DNA from: an uncultured Rhodothermaceae bacterium
GTDB taxonomy: Bacteria; Bacteroidota; Rhodothermia; Rhodothermales; Salinibacteraceae
Assembly: GCA_913056335.1 (NCBI GenBank)
Contig: CAJXLX010000030.1
Coordinates: forward strand, 1-32,596
Direction: 5' to 3'
Length of the DNA: 32,596 nt
Within the stretch, counting starts at the first letter, position 1. Every line of letters starts with the position of its first letter. Under the pieces are notes generated by a model. That model ran no database searches and was not told the origin of the DNA. It was given only the letters and a program-made list of their open reading frames with translations. Both the position numbers and the translations under genes were made by a program. Positions 30,594 through 32,596 of the stretch are shown piece after piece.

Positions 30594-32596
30594 CTACGGC
30601 AGGGATGCCACCTCGGCGTTTTGGACGCGCAGCGTGTGGGCAGCGTCGAGGGCCGCACCATCAACCTGAATGTGCAGTTGCTGCGTGTCGGCATTGTAGT
30701 GGAAGCCGTTGTTTTCGGCAACGGCCTGGGCCGAGTCGCGCTGCGGCAGGCTGGTGCCGTTGTGCATCACCGCCGTGGGAGCGCTGCTCAGGCGGTGCAC
30801 GGTGGGCGCAAGCGTGCGTGCGGCGGGCTGATCTTCGTACGTCCCGGTAGTCGCTTCTACGGTTACGTCGATCACCGGGGTGCCGTCTACCGTGTGCTGC
30901 GTCTGGTGCAGCGCCGTGGTGGCGTAGGCGCCGTTGTCGTAGGCCAGCGTGCTGCCGTCGTCTTCGTAGAGCGAAGCGCTATGGCGCGCATCAGGACCGG
31001 GGTAGACGTCCAGGTGCAGTTCGTCTTGGGGCTGTGCGCCGGTGTGAGGGGCCACCGGACGCATCGGGATGATGCTTCCGGCCCGCACAAACAGCGGCAT
31101 CTCGTCGAGCGGCGCGTCTACGGTGGCGGACTGTCCACCAGCGTACGCGTCTCCGCTCCAGTAATGAATCCACGTGCCTTGGGGCAGTTCAACGGTCTTT
31201 TCGCGCTGCCCTTCGGTCATGACGGGGGCGACGAGGAAGGCATCCCCAAAGAGATAGGCATCGTCATAATTCGCAAGCGCCGGGTTGTCCGCATCCGCAA
31301 AAAAGAGGGGACGCGTGAGCGGCATGCCAGTGGTGTGGTTTTCGTGCGCCAGGGTGTACAGATACGGCATGAGGCGGTAGCGCAGTTGCACGTAATCGCG
31401 CACGATGGATGTCGTTTCCTCGCTGAAGCGCGTGGGCTCGGTCGCCTGGTCGTCTACGCCGTGGGGGCGCATGGTGGGCGTGAAAGCGCCGTGTTGCAGC
31501 CAGCGCGTGTAGAGCTCGTCGGTGGTGGTACCGTTGGTGAATCCGCCCAGATCAGAGCTGTAGTAGGCCAGTCCCGACAGGCTCATGTTCAGCAGCATGG
31601 GCGGCTGCGACTGCAAGCCCGTGAAGCTACGCCCCACATCGCCCGACCACAGGAACGTGCTGTAGCGCTGGATGCCTGCGGACCCGGCGCGCGTCAGATT
31701 GACCAAGCGCTGGTTGGGGCGCCAGTCGCGGTAGCCGTCGAACAGCGTCTTGGCCCAGAGCAGGTTGTAGGCGTTGTGGACGGAGGCTACGCTGCCCTCG
31801 TAGTGCCGCATACTATCGGGATGTTCTTCGGGCTCGCCGAGATCGGTCCAGAGTCCGCCCATCTCTTCACCCATGAAGACGGGGTACTGCCCCCACCACC
31901 AGGCGCGGGCAGCGGGATTCGTGAGGTCAACCAACGCGGCCTGACAGCCTGCGTCGCTGCTGGCCACTGATTCGGTACACGACCACCAGTTGTCGATGAG
32001 GTACGTATCGCCGCTATCGTTCTGGGCGAAGTAGCCCGCCTGGTCGCCCTCCTCGAAGAGGCCCGATTCAGGGACGAGGAAGGGTTCGGTGATGGCAATG
32101 GTCTGCACGCCGTCGTTGCGCAGGTCGCGCATCATTTGAAAAGGCTCGGGGAAGCGCTCGCGGTTCCAGCGCAAATCGCCCATGTGCTCGAACCAGTAGA
32201 GGTCGAGAATAAGCCCGTCGATGGGGATATCGTTGGTGCGCAGTTCGTCGACAATGTCGCGAGCGTCGTCTTCGGTGCGGTAGCCGTACTTCGACTGGAT
32301 GTAGCCGAGCGCCCACTTTGGCGGCATGGGCTGGCGTCCGGTGAGCGCGGTGTACTGCTCTAATTGGGCCGGGACGTCGGGGCTTGCCATCAGGTAGTAG
32401 GTGAGAGCACCGCCTTCGACATCCACCGAAAATGTGTTCGGATTGGCAGCTCCGATGTCGAAGCGCGTGGGCCAGGTGGTATCCACGTACAGTCCGTATC
32501 CGCTACTGGTAACAGCCAGCGGCACGTTCACCTTCATCTGAGGCGGCGCCTCGTGGTAGCCGGACTGCTGCGTGTTGTAGAGGTCAACGGCCTTGC
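30594..32596 (-). CDS. Glycoside hydrolase family 31 enzyme (alpha-glucosidase type), 5' end cut by window
   Basis: A GH31 enzyme acting on alpha-linked sugars. The reading frame stays open past the track's Met at 32537 to the window edge (DLYNTQQSGYHEAPPQ), and the family's N-terminal domain is missing, so the true start lies outside. In the (beta/alpha)8 barrel, DGLILDLYWFEHMGDLRW forms the first active-site strand, the nucleophile is the Asp in GGLWTDLGEPE, and the acid/base Asp is in FLWSGDVGRSF. C-terminal beta domains include RAGSIIPMRP and a DUF5110-like region with DVYPGPDARHSASLYEDDG. The DLYWF-HMG-L-W pattern recalls the oligosaccharide 4-alpha-glucosyltransferase Agd31B, so transglycosylation is possible alongside hydrolysis. 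It is followed by a sugar porter in an apparent two-gene operon. Confidence 0.92.
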   Translation of the reverse strand, partial: KAVDLYNTQQSGYHEAPPQMKVNVPLAVTSSGYGLYVDTTWPTRFDIGAANPNTFSVDVEGGALTYYLMASPDVPAQLEQYTALTGRQPMPPKWALGYIQSKYGYRTEDDARDIVDELRTNDIPIDGLILDLYWFEHMGDLRWNRERFPEPFQMMRDLRNDGVQTIAITEPFLVPESGLFEEGDQAGYFAQNDSGDTYLIDNWWSCTESVASSDAGCQAALVDLTNPAARAWWWGQYPVFMGEEMGGLWTDLGEPEEHPDSMRHYEGSVASVHNAYNLLWAKTLFDGYRDWRPNQRLVNLTRAGSAGIQRYSTFLWSGDVGRSFTGLQSQPPMLLNMSLSGLAYYSSDLGGFTNGTTTDELYTRWLQHGAFTPTMRPHGVDDQATEPTRFSEETTSIVRDYVQLRYRLMPYLYTLAHENHTTGMPLTRPLFFADADNPALANYDDAYLFGDAFLVAPVMTEGQREKTVELPQGTWIHYWSGDAYAGGQSATVDAPLDEMPLFVRAGSIIPMRPVAPHTGAQPQDELHLDVYPGPDARHSASLYEDDGSTLAYDNGAYATTALHQTQHTVDGTPVIDVTVEATTGTYEDQPAARTLAPTVHRLSSAPTAVMHNGTSLPQRDSAQAVAENNGFHYNADTQQLHIQVDGAALDAAHTLRVQNAEVASLP

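Overview
The window is a GC-rich bacterial chromosome segment with no rRNA, tRNA, CRISPR array, transposase or phage gene that I can recognise. A SusC/RagA-type TonB-dependent receptor, a six-bladed beta-propeller lipoprotein-like protein, a parA-parB-DUF5683 gene string, GTG starts, and a bacterial serine palmitoyltransferase-type enzyme all point to the Bacteroidota/Rhodothermota group. A Salinibacter-like relative is plausible, but the placement is inference only.

Layout, left to right. 1-3.7 kb: the tail of an unknown gene, a lone SusC-like receptor (+), and an orphan BrnA-type antitoxin (-) flanked by two near-identical 44-bp hairpin elements. 3.8-6.1 kb: a zinc alcohol dehydrogenase and a class III CoA-transferase (both -). 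6.4-8.9 kb: cydAB, encoding cytochrome bd oxidase (+), with two palindromes in its leader. 9.0-10.2 kb: two tandem single-stranded-DNA-binding protein genes (+) ending at a good terminator. 10.4-13.6 kb: an acyl-CoA dehydrogenase, purQ and a rhomboid protease (+). 13.6-17.0 kb: a leftward group of a serine palmitoyltransferase-like enzyme, a large GNAT-fold protein resembling bacterial ceramide synthases, and a HAD hydrolase. 17.5-20.2 kb: parA, parB and a DUF5683 membrane protein (-). 20.6-25.8 kb: a UvrD-family helicase, a GNAT acetyltransferase and two MacB/FtsX-type permeases (+). 26.1-26.8 kb: rpiA (+), next to a 32-bp perfect palindrome and a complex palindromic repeat. 27.1-28.9 kb: a secreted beta-propeller and a small cysteine-rich secreted peptide in an AT-richer patch (-). 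29.0-32.6 kb: a sugar porter and a GH31 alpha-glucosidase-type enzyme (-, cut by the window end) with a strong shared terminator.

Most of the window is housekeeping: respiration, replication and repair, chromosome partitioning, purine and pentose metabolism. Four items deserve a second look. The SPT/GNAT pair is a candidate sphingolipid or sulfonolipid base and N-acylation module. The UvrD-like helicase ends in almost exactly the C-terminal tip of the second SSB, while the first SSB has a degraded tip. The small Cys-rich secreted peptide lies in a low-GC patch beside a beta-propeller gene. A hairpin with the exact core AACGGTCCNCCGTT occurs three times. I see no clearly new multi-gene defence or mobile system.

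Most long antisense ORFs in the track (up to 831 aa) are shadows of the real genes caused by GC-rich codon use and were left out. Start codons were moved inward from the track for several genes where a signal peptide or conserved N-terminus begins later.
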